NCBI GenBank assembly: GCA_037576215.1 | Contig: JBANDB010000004.1 | Location: 1,302,001 to 1,366,000 of the forward strand | Direction: 5' to 3' | DNA: 64,000 nt | Source of the DNA: Armillaria gallica | Lineage: Eukaryota; Basidiomycota; Agaricomycetes; Agaricales; Physalacriaceae | Part shown: positions 1-12,029 of the stretch, piece after piece | Numbering within the stretch: the stretch's first letter is position 1 | Layout: every line of letters begins with the position of its first letter | Notes under the pieces: generated by a model | Told to the model about the DNA's origin: nothing | Databases searched by the model: none | Seen by the model: only the letters and a program-made list of their open reading frames with translations | Position numbers and translations under genes: made by a program

Positions 1-2317
1 CTCACCAAAGTTCCTGATGTTCGCCTCAATCGCTTCGTCGTCTTCCTTGCTATACGTGATTTTCGGCGCATCCAAGGCAACAGGGCCATTCTCAGCGAGG
101 GCTGCAGTCGCAGGGCTACCCGCAGCAAACTGGGGATGCGCGGGAGCAAGCGGCCCGCGATATACACCCAATCGGCGAACCAACTCCAGACCTTTCTTGT
201 AGCCCCATCGAAGGGCCGCGACGTCGGCCGGACTGTAAGGAAAAGATAAGGTCAGAACACAATGAGGAACCTTTTTTTTCTCCCCGTCACTCACTGGCTT
301 AAAAATCCTGCGTCAAAATCAGGAGGGGCGTAGATATCATCAGAGGCAATGTGAAGATGTCCGCGAGAAACGGGATATCCCTGCAGGACAGATCCGGTAA
401 GGTGCCTGGTGAAAGCTGACTATAAAACAGAAGACCAACGAGGAAGCATGCCGACGACATGAATTTGATCGGAGGTAACGCTGACTGGTCAGCAGGCAGG
501 CTAACCAGACCGATGAGATTTAAATTGGAGGTGCTGAATATATTCAACATACCCAGCACAGGCACTCAACCAAAACAAAGGCTTATCCGGTTTGTTCGCA
601 AAGCTCTTTCTCCAATATTCTTGGAAATCGGGACCTAGTTCCTCGAGTTCGTCCTCCCGAGGTCGCATTTTAATTGCCGCGTCCGCGCCGCTGAGGAGAA
701 ACCGATCAGTGTTCAAACATATCTGTGAAACGACGGAGTCATATACTTTCCGCCCATTAGTCCAGAACCATCAGCTGCCCATTGTTTCAAGAGTTCTTCG
801 AAGGGGGTCGGGTCAGTGTGATTGATTCCCGGAGTCAGCGTTGACACTTTCACTTACTACCCCATTCTTCAGGTTCTCCGCGGAAAAGAGCGTCATACGT
901 CTCGGCGTTGCTATCCGCAATGTACGGTGTTACGAGGAATGGATGATCTGAAGGACATGATATAGGAATGATTCCTTCGAAAGCATGTCGCTGACCACTT
1001 ACCTTCGTAGTCCTTGCCCACGCCAGGGAGATCTACAATCTGCTTGATACCGATCTTTTCCAAGATCGATGCAGCACCGATACCTGACCGCTCTAGGATC
1101 AGAGGGGTACCCATAGCCCCAGCAGAGACGACCACGAGGCGACTCGCATGAACCGTGTGCACCGTCTGTTCCGCATCGGGATACACCTGTTTGTCGAAAA
1201 CATATTCGACGCCGACTGCCTGGGTTCCCCTACACTTGGTCAACTGGCATTCCCAAGGAGGACTCCATAACGCACTTAAAAATGACACGTTTTACTCGTG
1301 TTCCGTCGAACACAGTGAGGTTCTTGCTCTCAGAATTGTAGAGATAATGATGCTGTTGCCTTTGATAAGTATGCTGTGAAAAACGAGTGCGATCAACGTA
1401 CGGCAGCATCCGATCGGCGTCCTTTGGTTGAAATATATCTAATCAAGACGGAGATCAGATCAAATTCGACAATTATCACGTTAGTATCCATACTTTGGCA
1501 TTCTCTGTCAGGAAAGTCAGCATGCCCTAGATGATAATCAACTGAGCTATACCCACGAAAAATACATTGATCGATTCAGGGTCGAGGTTGTTTCCCTCCT
1601 CAGATTCCGGTCGGTCCTTTTCGAATTTGGGACCGATCTCAAGGAACTGTTTAGGGATCTCCATCATCTCAGCGTTGCCCCCGAAAGATGCCTTGATAGG
1701 TCCCGAGGAACCATGGGTCTTCCTAGTGGGGTCGACCTCGTAGGTTTCAGCCTACCGTACGGAAAACGTTCATCAAGTGAGTGGACATAGGTCCAGTTTT
1801 CAGCGCACCTTCTGGAGTAGAGGTATGATATCCTTTGATCCCCAGCCTTCGTTACCGAATTCGTTCTCCCAGGAGTCAAAGTCGGAAGCTGCGGGGCGGT
1901 TGTATAACATAAAGTTAACGGAAGAACCTTGATTGCATTAATTCAGCGCATCTCTGCGATCATAACAAATTAATTGCTCACCTCCACCTATACAGCGACC
2001 AGAAGGTACGACTACAGCCCTGCCAGCGACGTGTTCGCTAGGCTTGGACTCGTAGAATTGCATTGTCTTGCTGGTTGGCGCCAAGTGGGTAATGTATTGA
2101 CCAGGCTGGATATGCTCTAACTTGTCCTTGGTAGTAGGTCCAGCCTCGAGAAGGAGAATCTTGAGATTAGGGTCCGCCTTCGACAAACGGCCAGCGATAA
2201 TACACGCCGTAGTTCCTCCTACACATCGACAGTAAGCACACGGAAGTTGTTACCAAGAAGCGCGCACCTCCAGCGAAGATAAGATCATAGTTTGATTCAA
2301 TAGTATGAGGGGCCATT
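1..2317 (-). CDS. GMC oxidoreductase, alcohol-oxidase-like (3' end outside window)
   Basis: Flavoprotein of the GMC family, likely oxidising an alcohol with FAD and O2. The start ATG is at 2315-2317. The first exon plus the next gives an N-terminal dinucleotide-binding motif (FAGGGTTACIIAGRLS). Further on are the GMC motif region (GRCIGGGSSVNFMLYNRP) and the second signature (SAGAMGTPLILERSGIG) at about 1085-1150. Introns with GT-AG borders lie near 2219-2267, 1933-1985, 1755-1810, 1210-1265 and 241-290, among others. Exon 7-241 reads openly and encodes the segment starting SPADVAALRWGYKKG. I saw no internal stop within the spliced reading. The C terminus lies beyond base 1; the inverted copy at 5161-6670 shows what the tail should look like. 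The family is read from motifs; substrate and exact exon map are inferred. Confidence 0.85.
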
Positions 2318-5160
2318 GTAGATGATGCTTGAGAAGGAGTAGAGATTCTGGGGAAGAGAAACGAAGATTGGAAGATGAAATACGTGCTCTTCAAATGATA
2401 TTGGAGTCTCGAAGCTGATAGAAGACTGTTTACAATCAGGAACCGAGATCGAAGACCGAAGACTGAACGTGAGAGAAGGCGCCATAAATACGGAGATTCA
2501 AGAGCAATAGACCCGCGTATACCGTGTGGTTGTGATTTTGGTTATGATATAGTACTGTGGAAGTATCAGGCCACTGACGGAATGAGCGGTTACTGAACAT
2601 GTCACCTAGCCAATGAACAACGGTCTCATAATAATGATATACAGATGTGTGCTGAAAAAGAATTTTCTCGATGTCAGCTGAGGCTGAAACAGGAAATCAC
2701 TCCGACCAAACGTATATCACCATCATCACAAGACTACGACGAATTTTTCCATCAGTTCAACAGTAGTACTCAGATAGAACGGTAGAAGTTACTCACTTGG
2801 CTCGCCCAACAATCAGGTGTCACTGATAACCTATTTTAAAAGAGGAACTGATGATCATTCAACGCTCGGAAGTCATTCCTAACCAAGCCGCCTTGCCGGA
2901 GCGACTTACTCGTTGAATCTCTTCAAAAAGTACTGAGCGCTGGAACCCATTTGAAGATCACATCAGAACTGATGATAGTGCAGTGAGATCGAAGCGGATC
3001 AGAAAACGCTTAGTTCCGCAGTGGCGCTGAGCTCTTCTGCCACAATGAGGTCTAGTCCTCTATGACAGAAGTGCAGCTCTCCGAAGTCAATTTCGTGAAG
3101 TCTACCAATCCTGAAGATCAGCAGCATCCAAGAAACCAGTCGATCGTCGATCGCAGGTCTTCAGCATCCGCGGACAACAAAATAATCAGGTTCGATTGTC
3201 CAAGCGTTATCCAATCCCCAGATCTTGCTTGTAGATACGACCTTGAATGAACGACAAGTCCGCATATCCATACAGTAGTAAATCTGAATCAAGGCATAAA
3301 AAAATATTCCCGTGTAACGGCCTGGCCCTCGTTAAGGAATAATTGAATGGATTATCTGGAACAGCGGTTAGTTCGGATTGATGAGCACCACCTTCGACCA
3401 TTTTGCGATGCCAAGGCTTAGCTGAAGATGATGATTAAGACAGGCCAAGTTCACATAGCTGTGGCTTCGCAGCGGAAAGCCTAGTAATCGGTGAATCCGA
3501 CAAGGCGCAAGAACAGGAAGAAGATTGTCTGTAGTGAAAAATGTAGTCCAGGCCAGAGAGGAGTTTGAAGGCGTCCGCGAAGTAGGTTGTTGAAAGGTAG
3601 GTCATCATCGACCGAGCCGAGAACTATGAACAGACGCACTAAATTAAATTAGATCAGACAAGATAATAAGACGACTAGGGGACGGGAATGATATCTGGTG
3701 ATGCATGCTCGTTTGCGTACCAGGTCCGACAGAGCAATTGACCTTGGGACCGGTAATTTGGCACATATTTTCCTCCGCGGGTTTCGTGCCTTAATCCTGA
3801 TTAAAAATCTTGCACTAATCAGCTCAAAAGTGCATGAGAATAGAGCTCTCAGTAACTGAGTTAGACAGCCTATTCCATAGCGACATTGAGGGGGTCTGAG
3901 GCGGCATATTTTGAGCGTACGGCGGGCCAGTGAGAATTCTGCAGAACAGTGGTCTGGAAATAGTAGATCAATGAGGCGTGGTACGGTATCGAGTTTCGAT
4001 ACCAACGCAGGACTATGGTCGGGGAGAACAGGGGAGAACAGCGTGAGAATCGGCGAATCCACACGATGTGGGCTCGGCAGATTTCGGCATAATGATGTCA
4101 CCATTTCCTTCGCGCACGTTTTTCTGTTCTCCTTGAATCTCACCGTATCTGTCAAACCATCAACCACCCAATGTCCGCACCTCTCGGACACACTGTCGAT
4201 CGGTGACCGGGACGAGTCCTGATTGCAAGCAAAGGACATCGCTAGCGAGTCGCTGGAAGGGGCCCAAACCCGGCGTGCACTGAGAAAGGCTCTGGTGTGT
4301 ACGCATTTCTGCTTGTCATGTTTTCTCTGCTCACCTATCACGGCCTCAAAAGGTCACAACATTGTCCCTGAAGCGGCCATCCAGACACGGCTTTAGGATC
4401 GTTTCAAATACCTCTCCACTACACCTTTGGACGTCGGATGCCTTAACCAAAGGACTGTGCTTTTGCTCTTTGTTGCGCGAATATTCCCAGAATACTCGTC
4501 TGTTCTTCTCACACGCCACCTCTGTAAGCGCTCTGGCCCCGCTAGGTTGCGGAACAGTGATTTGCAGTTCTTGAAATTATTGATGCGCATCGAGATGCAG
4601 AGTAGATGGCTGGTCATCGAAGTATCCTTAGTACGTCCTATCCTTCATTTCATTACTTCTACTCACCTCTACCCATATACATCCAGCCGAATTCAGTTAT
4701 GAGAACTGTGAGCGAGAGGTTATCTCTCTCAGGGCCTTCAAATTGCACGAACCAATCTGCCAGACTGCGTCTGTACCAAAGATATATCAGCGCTGACGGC
4801 GTCCTGGAACGCTGCTTTATTGGTCGCGTAGCTCGACAACATTTCCATTTGTAGCAAGCCCTTTGTGAGACGAGGTGCAACGGGCTCCCTTCTACCTTTC
4901 TCTTTTCCCAGCTTCACTAATCCCTTCACCAGGCTCGTCTCTCCCGATTATCTTTCAATTTTAAACAGGGTGCGATCTGTACGTTTCCTGATGTTTTTCT
5001 CTAAACTACGCTCAGTGCTCGGTAGACTTACTCCGGTTCCTTCATAGGTAATTCAACATACAATTCTCTTCGTTACTCTTCGTATCCTAGGGTACATTCG
5101 AGCCGTCTTTAGCTTGTATATGGTCCATACTACACCTATTCTGAACAGATATGCCAAAAT
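2318..5160. other. Intergenic stretch with no recognisable gene
   Basis: This is the space between two divergent GMC copies. Open frames are short, or long by chance on the strand opposite other open frames. The only structure I noted is a small perfect hairpin at 3985-4003 (8-bp arms GGTATCGA/TCGATACC, 3-base loop). The first 150 bases upstream of 2317 are purine-rich on the + strand and probably hold the GMC promoter, but I cannot point to a TATA box. Confidence 0.5.
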
Positions 5161-6670
5161 CTGTTGAGTGCGTTGCGGAATTCTCCTTGGGAATAGCAGC
5201 TGACCAATTGTAGGGGAACCCAGGCAGTCGGCGTCGAATATGTTTTCAACAAATAGGTGTCCCGATGAGGAGCAGACTGTGCACACGGTTCACGTGAGTC
5301 GCCTTGTGGTCGTCTCTGCCAGGGCTATGGGCACCCCCCTGATCCTAGAGCGATCGGGTAATGGTGTTGCACCGATCTTGGAAAATTTCGGTATCAAGCA
5401 GATTGTAGATCTCCCCCGCGTGGGCACGGACTATGACGCTAAGTGGCCATGTTTTCGAAAGAATCTGTCCCTCAGATCATCCGTTCCTCGTTTGCCTGCT
5501 GACCAGTCAGGGCTATCTCCGATCCAATTCATGGCGTCGAGATGTTTCCTCGTTGGTCTTCTGTTGATAGTCAGCTTTCGCCAGACACCTTACTGAATCT
5601 GTCCTGCAGGGATATCCCGCTTCTCGCGGATATCTTCACATCGCCTCCGATGATATCTACGCCCCTCCTGATTTTGACGGAGGATTTTTGAGCCAGTGAG
5701 TGACGAGGAGAAAAAAAAGGTCCTCGCTTTGTCCTCGCAGCGGAGGCCAGAGCAGTTTAGCTGGTAAAGAACGATGCCTTGAATGGTTTTGATTTAGTAA
5801 TGCCTCTCTCAGTCCTGAAAACGCCATCAGTATAGCGGTATGAAAAAATTCGTCTTCCTATAGAACAAAGGACTTAAGGTACCTTTCCGTCTTACAGCGA
5901 GCAAAACAAGGGCGTAAAAACTCAAGCTGAAATTGAAACCATTTAAGGTCCCGTTTTAGGCCATTAAAAACGCACTAACCTCTGTAGTGCCTGATCTGAT
6001 CTTCGGCTTACAGTCCGGCCGGTGTCATCGCCCTTCGATGGGGCTACAAGAAAGGCCGGGAGTTACTTCACCGATTGGGTGTATATCACAGTCCACTTGC
6101 TGCCGCGCAGGCCTAGGTTGAGGCGGGTAGCCCTGCGGCTGCAGCCCTCGCTCGGAATGGCCCTGTTGCCTTGGATGCGCCGAACACCGCTTATAGCAAG
6201 GACGAATCCGAAACGATTGTGGCGAACGTCAGGAACTTTGGTGAGTTTGGGTTTCGGCTCAGCAACCTGAATGTCATCATTCACACACTCAATTGAAACC
6301 ACCTGGCGTGCCGTGGGTCACATCTTTTTTTTTCGCAACGTAATGCTGACATCGTGTGGTAGCTCGGTACTTGTCCTATGGAGCCAAGAGAACAAGGTGG
6401 AGTCGTCGACAAGGATCTCAATGTTTACGTCGCTACGGGGTTGAAGATCACCGGTCAGTGTCCTTGTTCATCTTTCATAAAATGTTGACGTTTCCTGTAG
6501 ATCTCTCTATCTCGCCTGCTCATGTCAACTGCGTAAGTCGAGGTTATTTTTGTTAGCTTTGCACCTGACTCTAATCCGGTTCTGTGTAGAACACCTACTC
6601 TGCTACCCTAGCGATTGGCGGAAAAGCGGCCCCTATTATCGCATATGATCTTGGAATTAATGGTGTTTAA
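5161..6670 (+). pseudogene. GMC oxidoreductase pseudogene, inverted truncated copy
   Basis: This is homologous to the 1-2317 gene but in the opposite orientation. It lacks the N-terminal half: recognisable homology starts at the intron border near 5161. The conserved segment EEQTVHTVHVSRLVVVSARA is preceded by an in-frame stop, where the intact copy reads FDKQVYPD. The GMC signature is altered (SARAMGTPLILERSGNG, one Gly replaced by Arg). An internal deletion at about 5501 joins sequence homologous to about 945 of the intact gene with sequence homologous to about 505. After an intron carrying a MITE (5736-5989), the exon at 6015-6240 keeps RWGYKKGRELLHRLGVY but has an in-frame stop. The last exons encode PREQGGVVDKDLNVYVATG and NTYSATLAIGGKAAPIIAYD, ending in a stop at 6668-6670. 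Not expressible as a functional enzyme. Confidence 0.88.
5736..5989. mobile_element. CACTA-like MITE, copy 1
   Basis: This 254-bp non-autonomous element is flanked by a 3-bp direct repeat, CCT at 5733-5735 and 5990-5992. The ends are an imperfect inverted repeat (CGCAGCGGAGGC at left, CACTACAGAGGT reading inward from right) that continues with scattered mismatches for about 50 bases. It is about 85% identical by eye to the copy at 16854-17106. It sits inside an intron of the GMC pseudogene, between the donor after the exon ending near 5695 and the acceptor at 6014. A CACTA end with a 3-bp duplication is typical of the En/Spm (CMC) superfamily. No transposase is encoded. Confidence 0.82.
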
Positions 6671-7359
6671 GGTTCATTCTTCGCAGGCCCCTGGTTCCCG
6701 ATAGTATAAAGCGTCAGGTAAAAACAACTCCGTGTAAAATAGGTTGGCAATTCGTCGGTCAGATTTATATCCGTATTCACATCGAAATACCGAAGCACCG
6801 CATAACGCCCATGAATCGCCTGTCTGATGGGAGGACGGAGAGAAAGCCTTTCGGGGGAGGATAATCCCAAAAATCACAAACGCCCCAAAACTCGGGACCG
6901 GTGATGGTGAGGCCAATGACTGGGTCATTGAAGAGAAGCTGACTGCCTATATCATTTTCAAAGATAGGCAGACCGGTATGTGAAAATCCTGGTCATGGGT
7001 GACTGGACATCATGTGCAGCTGCGACTTTCTACCCATAAGTAGCCCTGTATCACTTGGATTACTTGGATCAGTGCTGTGCCACGTCTGATCTGTACGGAT
7101 CGCTGTAAATATTCATCAAGACGGCATAGATGCCTAAAATGTCTTGTCGACCCCCACCTCAGAAACACAGGATCATGAGTAAGAAGTTCTAGGAAGACGC
7201 CTAACAATGAAACATCCGGTATAGTGAATGATTGTATCAGTGATCAAAATCTGATACCTTTCGTCGAATGTAAACTCGAAGCTACCGAGAAGAACGCATG
7301 GAATTGCATAAAGGGCTGAGGATGCAAGGGAACCACATCAATCTTCGGTACATACTACC
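6671..7359. other. Intergenic stretch, nothing recognised
   Basis: This lies between the GMC pseudogene stop and the DUF6534 start. Open frames overlap each other on both strands without family resemblance. The promoter of the next gene must lie here, but no clear element stands out. Confidence 0.4.
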
Positions 7360-9052
7360 ATGGCTCCCGTAGAGGTTCCCGGTATCAACGTTCCCCTCCT
7401 GTGCGCTCTCGATTGCTTCCTTGAGTTTTTCGCCAAGGATACTAATATGTTTACATAGCACCGGCCCCTTGGTATGTCGGTTATGGCCCCAGGATTCGTC
7501 GCACTGAAATTATTTCAAAGGTCCTGGGGTATATGTGGGGGTACGGCCTCTTTGGCGTTCTTACGGTGCAAATGTGTGCGTATGAGCTCAACATATGTGT
7601 TGAAGTCGTCCTGAGAGATCTTATAGACATTTATTATGTCTATTTCAATTCTAAAGATGACTGGAAGATGAGACTCTACGGTTCGTTCTACTGTCGTTTT
7701 CATGATCATTCATCCTAAAAAAGACACAGTTTGGTTCATGTTCCTTCTGGAACTCATATTCACCATCTTTACAACTATTGCGGCGTGGGATCAGTATGGT
7801 CCGGGGTGGGGTGATGTCAACTCCCTTATGTTCATTGATTGGTCTTGGGAACCGCTTGCGCAATTGAACGGAATAAGTCAGTTTTTGCCCGGTTCATTTG
7901 CAGCTGTGTTAATCTCATGGTATTTCAACAGTTTCGGCCATGGTTCAGAGTTTCTACGTCTGGAGAATATATAATCTAACGAAAAATATCTGGGTTTCAT
8001 TGATTATTGAAGTGGTGAGTACTTGAATGCCTTCACTCCTTCCCATTCTGAGTTCCTTTTCCAGGTTGCTATTGTCCAATGTGTTTTCGCTTGGTATATC
8101 GGTTTCTCTGTATGAACTGCTCTTCGTATGTACCTCTGCATTAGCTGAATCTGGGCAGGTCACGGTTCACGGGCGTGGAGTCGAGAAGCTTTTAGCCGTA
8201 TCCCCTGAAGTCAGCGTGCGTGTTTATGCCAATCTTGACTTGGGCGTTTTCTGAGTTGACTCCAGGTGTGGCTCGCCGGAAGTGCATCCTGTGATGTGAT
8301 GATTACATCAACGATTGTCTTCGTGGTGTGTGATCCAATCGAGTCTTGCTATATCTCCTGTTACTGAAGCCAATTATTAGCTGTATCGTGCAAGTTCGCG
8401 GTCTGACTTCAGTCAGACAACGAGTGCTGTGACGAAAATCATCCGTTTCACAGTAGAGACAGGCCTGCTCACTGCTGCTGCTGCTGTTGCAGAGTTGATT
8501 CTGTGGTTAACTCAATCAGAATACAACATACATTTCATTGGGTAAGTAATCTTCCCCACCTTCACTGTGAATAAACTGCCTAATTGACATATACCCTTAG
8601 TTTCCTTGTTCTGGGGAAATTGTTCGTCACAGTTCCAGTCGTCTATCTCTAACTACTGACCGTTTGTCTTCACAGGTACTCTAACACCTTAGTTGCGACC
8701 TTGAATTCCAGAGCACTCATCTTTGGGTCTGTAAGTACTGGCGCTTACACCAATTCGTCCGGATCCTCTAGTCTCCGCACTTCGAACCTGTTCTGGGATG
8801 ACAGACCAAGGAGTCAAAATCACTCCACTGGCACACAACCTCAGGCAGTACTTGTCACCAGGACTACTGATGTTCAGGACGACGAATCTCATGAAATGAT
8901 CATGGTATCAGTGAGTGTTTGACTATTTGCTGCTATCATCATCTGATGTATAATAGGATTTGAAGCGGGCAGCTGGCGAAGACCTGGAAATTGGAGCTCC
9001 TGGTAATGATAATGATGAAGCTAATTATGGTAAACATCGTGTGCATCTGTGA
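7360..9052 (+). CDS. DUF6534-type integral membrane protein
   Basis: Multi-exon gene from the ATG at 7360 to a stop at 9050-9052. Splicing short introns gives the order typical of DUF6534 proteins. These are a hydrophobic N-terminal part (GYMWGYGLFGVLTVQIYYVY), helix FLLELIFTIFTTIAAWDQYG, the loop SAMVQSFYVWRIYNLTKNIW, and a helix from VAIVQCVFAWYIGFS. The DUF6534 C-terminal core follows: helix TVETGLLTAAAAVAELILWL, then FLVLGKLYSNTLVATLNSRA. The tail is hydrophilic, Ser/Asp-rich and probably cytoplasmic. Introns I accept include 8013-8063, 8112-8158, 8216-8267, 8542-8599 and 8917-8955. The first exon and its splice to 7460 are the least certain. No frame break was found in the conserved part. 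The family is common in mushrooms and has no known function. A dead relative lies at 56917-58640. Confidence 0.8.
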
Positions 9053-9705
9053 AGGTGACTATAGCGTGGGTGTCAGATGTACTTAATGCTATGTCTGATT
9101 AATCTCCCAAGGAGATTGTGAAAGCCTGTTGGCGATGAATGCTCGTAGAGCTGGATCAGATGCCGCTTGCCGGAAATTCTCCGGATGCGGAAAAGCAAAG
9201 GCGTGCACAAAGACGGCGCCCGTTCATTGCGACCGGCTGTTATCATATGGTCGGGAGAGCAGGCCTAGGACTGAATCTTAGGATAGTTGGAAATGAAGCA
9301 TCTGTCAGCTCAACCCAAGAATGATATGAAGATAAACCCACTATGACGGGTTTGACAAGCTCAAGCGGCTCCAGTGTCAGAATCACTGCAAGAAACAGCT
9401 GTATGCTCAGTCTTGGCAAGAAAAATCGTTTCCATGTGTTGTTCTCGAGTAGCTGTACGTGTAGGCGTTGTCCAGATATTCCAAAACCATACAAGTGTCT
9501 TTATTTGATGTCTTCCTAAGCGTTCCGATGTCTCTGACAAGATACAAGACACAGCAAAAACTCCTCCTACCCAAACGAAATGTGCGCACCCATTCTAGAA
9601 CTCTGGGCGTCGAGTCCCCTTGCGCGTCTTTCCTGTGCAACGACACGTAAGTCTTTATGCAACACCCTACAAGATAGGAAGACTCGCTGGTCAAGCAACA
9701 AAGCC
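9053..9705. other. Intergenic stretch, nothing recognised
   Basis: This lies between the DUF6534 stop and the left inverted repeat of the 1.26-kb element. Short overlapping open frames on both strands give no family resemblance. The 3' untranslated part of the DUF6534 gene presumably occupies the first part. Confidence 0.4.
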
Positions 9706-10966
9706 ACGGAGAATGCTGTGTAAATCGGGCCAGGAGAATTTTGCGTTTGTGATTTGCGTGCTTGCGTTCATTTGCGTTCATTTGCGTTTTGTGTACAATC
9801 ATTTGCGTTCCTATCAATATATTTATGGCATCATTACTGCGTGTCATTACCTATAAATGCGAGCGAAATTTATGTACCAGACTACGTCAAATGCATTCTT
9901 AATCTTTAGGAGGTCTCAATACTGTTCCGGATAGATTACAGTGTCAAGTCAATTGTTTGAGACCTGAAAGACAGTAAAATACCTACCCACGAGGTCCCTG
10001 TGGATGGTTCAATGGTATTTATGTACCATACATCCATCAAAAAATCAGTGGAAGCCCGAACAGAAGTTACAAAAGTCAAATCATATGAACGCATGCACCA
10101 ATCAAAGTAACGCAAACGTTTCAATCAAGAACGCATGCGTTAACTTGATTTATGCATGCGTTCAGATATTTCTCGCAAGCGTTTAAGTAAGAACGCGAAT
10201 GGTAAAACATCCCACGCATGCGATGCAAAGTGAACGCATGCGTTACCAAGCGAACGCAAATGAACGCAAATGTGACACACCTGTCACGTTTGCGTTTGAC
10301 ACTGGATCAAATCAAGTTCAACTCCGGTTTCACTAGCGTTTTTACACATCATGGCCTCGTGTTACTTATCTGCACAGTTATTCTGCCCTGGTATTACTCA
10401 ATGTTGGCTCATGTACTCATAGTTACTCTGCGAAAGTGTACTGACACAATACGACTTGAGCTTGAACCCTTTTGGCTAGAATTCAACATTGGGACTATTA
10501 AATATTGAAGCGATCCGAGTCTGTTGGAGAAACAGTATCCTAAGTGAAGAAAGATCACAGTGCAAGACAGAGAATCGATGCAGACGTGGCGGTAGAGCGT
10601 GAGTTCCGAAATGGGTTCTTAGATGCCCGATCAAGATTCAGTTTGTGATGGTGGTTGCCGAGCTCACTATCATAGTATCATCGACGTTTCTACGCGTTGA
10701 AACTGGATTTACAACACACAATATACAGGTGTAGTACACTTTCGGACTCAGGAAAGGCATCCCAGACGAGAGAGTCAATCATGTCACGCACGCAAATGAT
10801 GTCACACTCAGAAACGCAAATGCATTTGATCGATCGCAAATGCAATTTATTCAAACGCGTGCATATGAACGCAAATGCAAATGCAACCGGAAAGTCGCAA
10901 GAGAACGCAAGCGTGCAAGGGTTAAACGCAAAATTCTACGTGCCCGTGTAAATCGACATTCTCCGT
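9706..10966. mobile_element. Non-autonomous DNA element with ~70-bp terminal inverted repeats and subterminal ACGCAAATG motifs
   Basis: Both ends begin ACGGAGAATG reading inward and continue as an imperfect inverted repeat of about 70 bases. The shared core includes GAATTTTGCGTTT and GCTTGCGTTC. Inside, three clusters of short motifs recur in both orientations: ACGCAAATG and its complement near 9755-9815 and 10255-10290, palindromic AACGCATGCGTT near 10130-10240, and AACGCAAATGC near 10795-10930. Dense subterminal copies of one short motif are usual transposase-binding sites in DNA transposons. I found no convincing target duplication and no transposase frame, so the superfamily is open. Confidence 0.65.
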
Positions 10967-12029
10967 TAACTTCTCGAGTAGTGGTCTCCAGATACTCAGA
11001 GATAAGTACCAGATGTGAGTGTCAGGCGAAGGACAAGATCCGCATGATATACGTTCAGTGAGCAGTCTTCAAATCGAGAATTGAAATTCCTGGACATAGT
11101 AGCACGGATCATGAAGCAAAGATACGCCTGAGAGTCCAGCAGACATTAGGCGTTGGTGTTGTCGTCGATAGGTCGCCGTTGAAGAGAAGGGAATCGGCTA
11201 ATCCGTCCCGGCTTCCGTTGATTACCGGGATTGCCGTTTTTGTCGCGACCACGCTCTCTCCCCACCAACATCTACATTATCTGCACTCCTTGGTGCCCAA
11301 TCTATCCATTTCGACCAAGTATTTTGCTTGTCTCGAAAAAATTTCCAGTAATAATTCAGGGCTCTTTGACCAGAAGGAAGGGTAACCTGAAGGCTTCATT
11401 CGGCTATCAATGAAATTAGTCTTCTCAAACTCAACGCAGCTTCTGCTTTACTCATGACTACGAATTTCGTGGTGCGCTTTCTTTCCTGTGGGTACCATTG
11501 CCTACGCGCAAGAATCGCTTCTTGGCATCCTTCCTTGGCTAATATCCATGCCCATCTGCAGGTGTATGGTCCCGTTGCGCTTGCAGTTGTAAGAGTATTA
11601 ACAGGAGTTTAGTCCAGATGGGCTAATTAAAAGGGAACACTACGTAGTATCGACATAGTTTTGGATCCTTAGAGCTTAAAGTTCATGTAGGTCGTCAATC
11701 AGCGTGCATTTTCATGTATGAATAACACATCGCATAGAACCGCTTCGACGATAAATTGCTTCCGTCGGACCGCCTAAAGGTCTAGGACGTAATCCCTACC
11801 AGAACAATTATGTTGCGCGAAATACATCTCCATCAGATAAATAAACACGGACAATTGTCAATGACTAGCGCCATGCCGGCGTCTCTTACAGCTATTCCAT
11901 CAAGGGCTGTGAAAAATGGTTCTTTTAACAGCTTCGATCTCATAATACGAGCATACTGCGGGGAAGATTCGTATTCCACACCGCTACCACGCTTCCCGCG
12001 TCTCCTCACCAACACTACAACACACCACC
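10967..12029. other. Intergenic stretch upstream of the membrane protein gene
   Basis: No gene recognised. The last 100 bases before 12030 are C/T/A-rich and free of ATG in good context, as expected for a fungal 5' leader (CACACCACC immediately before the start codon). Confidence 0.4.

Noticed and set aside
3649..4341. 230-codon open frame on the minus strand
   Set aside because: It overlaps open frames on the other strand, has no recognisable domain, and has a composition rich in Arg, Ser and Cys, as expected of chance frames.
10130..10290. CRISPR-like array of repeated words
   Set aside because: Motifs occur in both orientations with irregular spacing and no constant spacer length, and the organism is a eukaryote.
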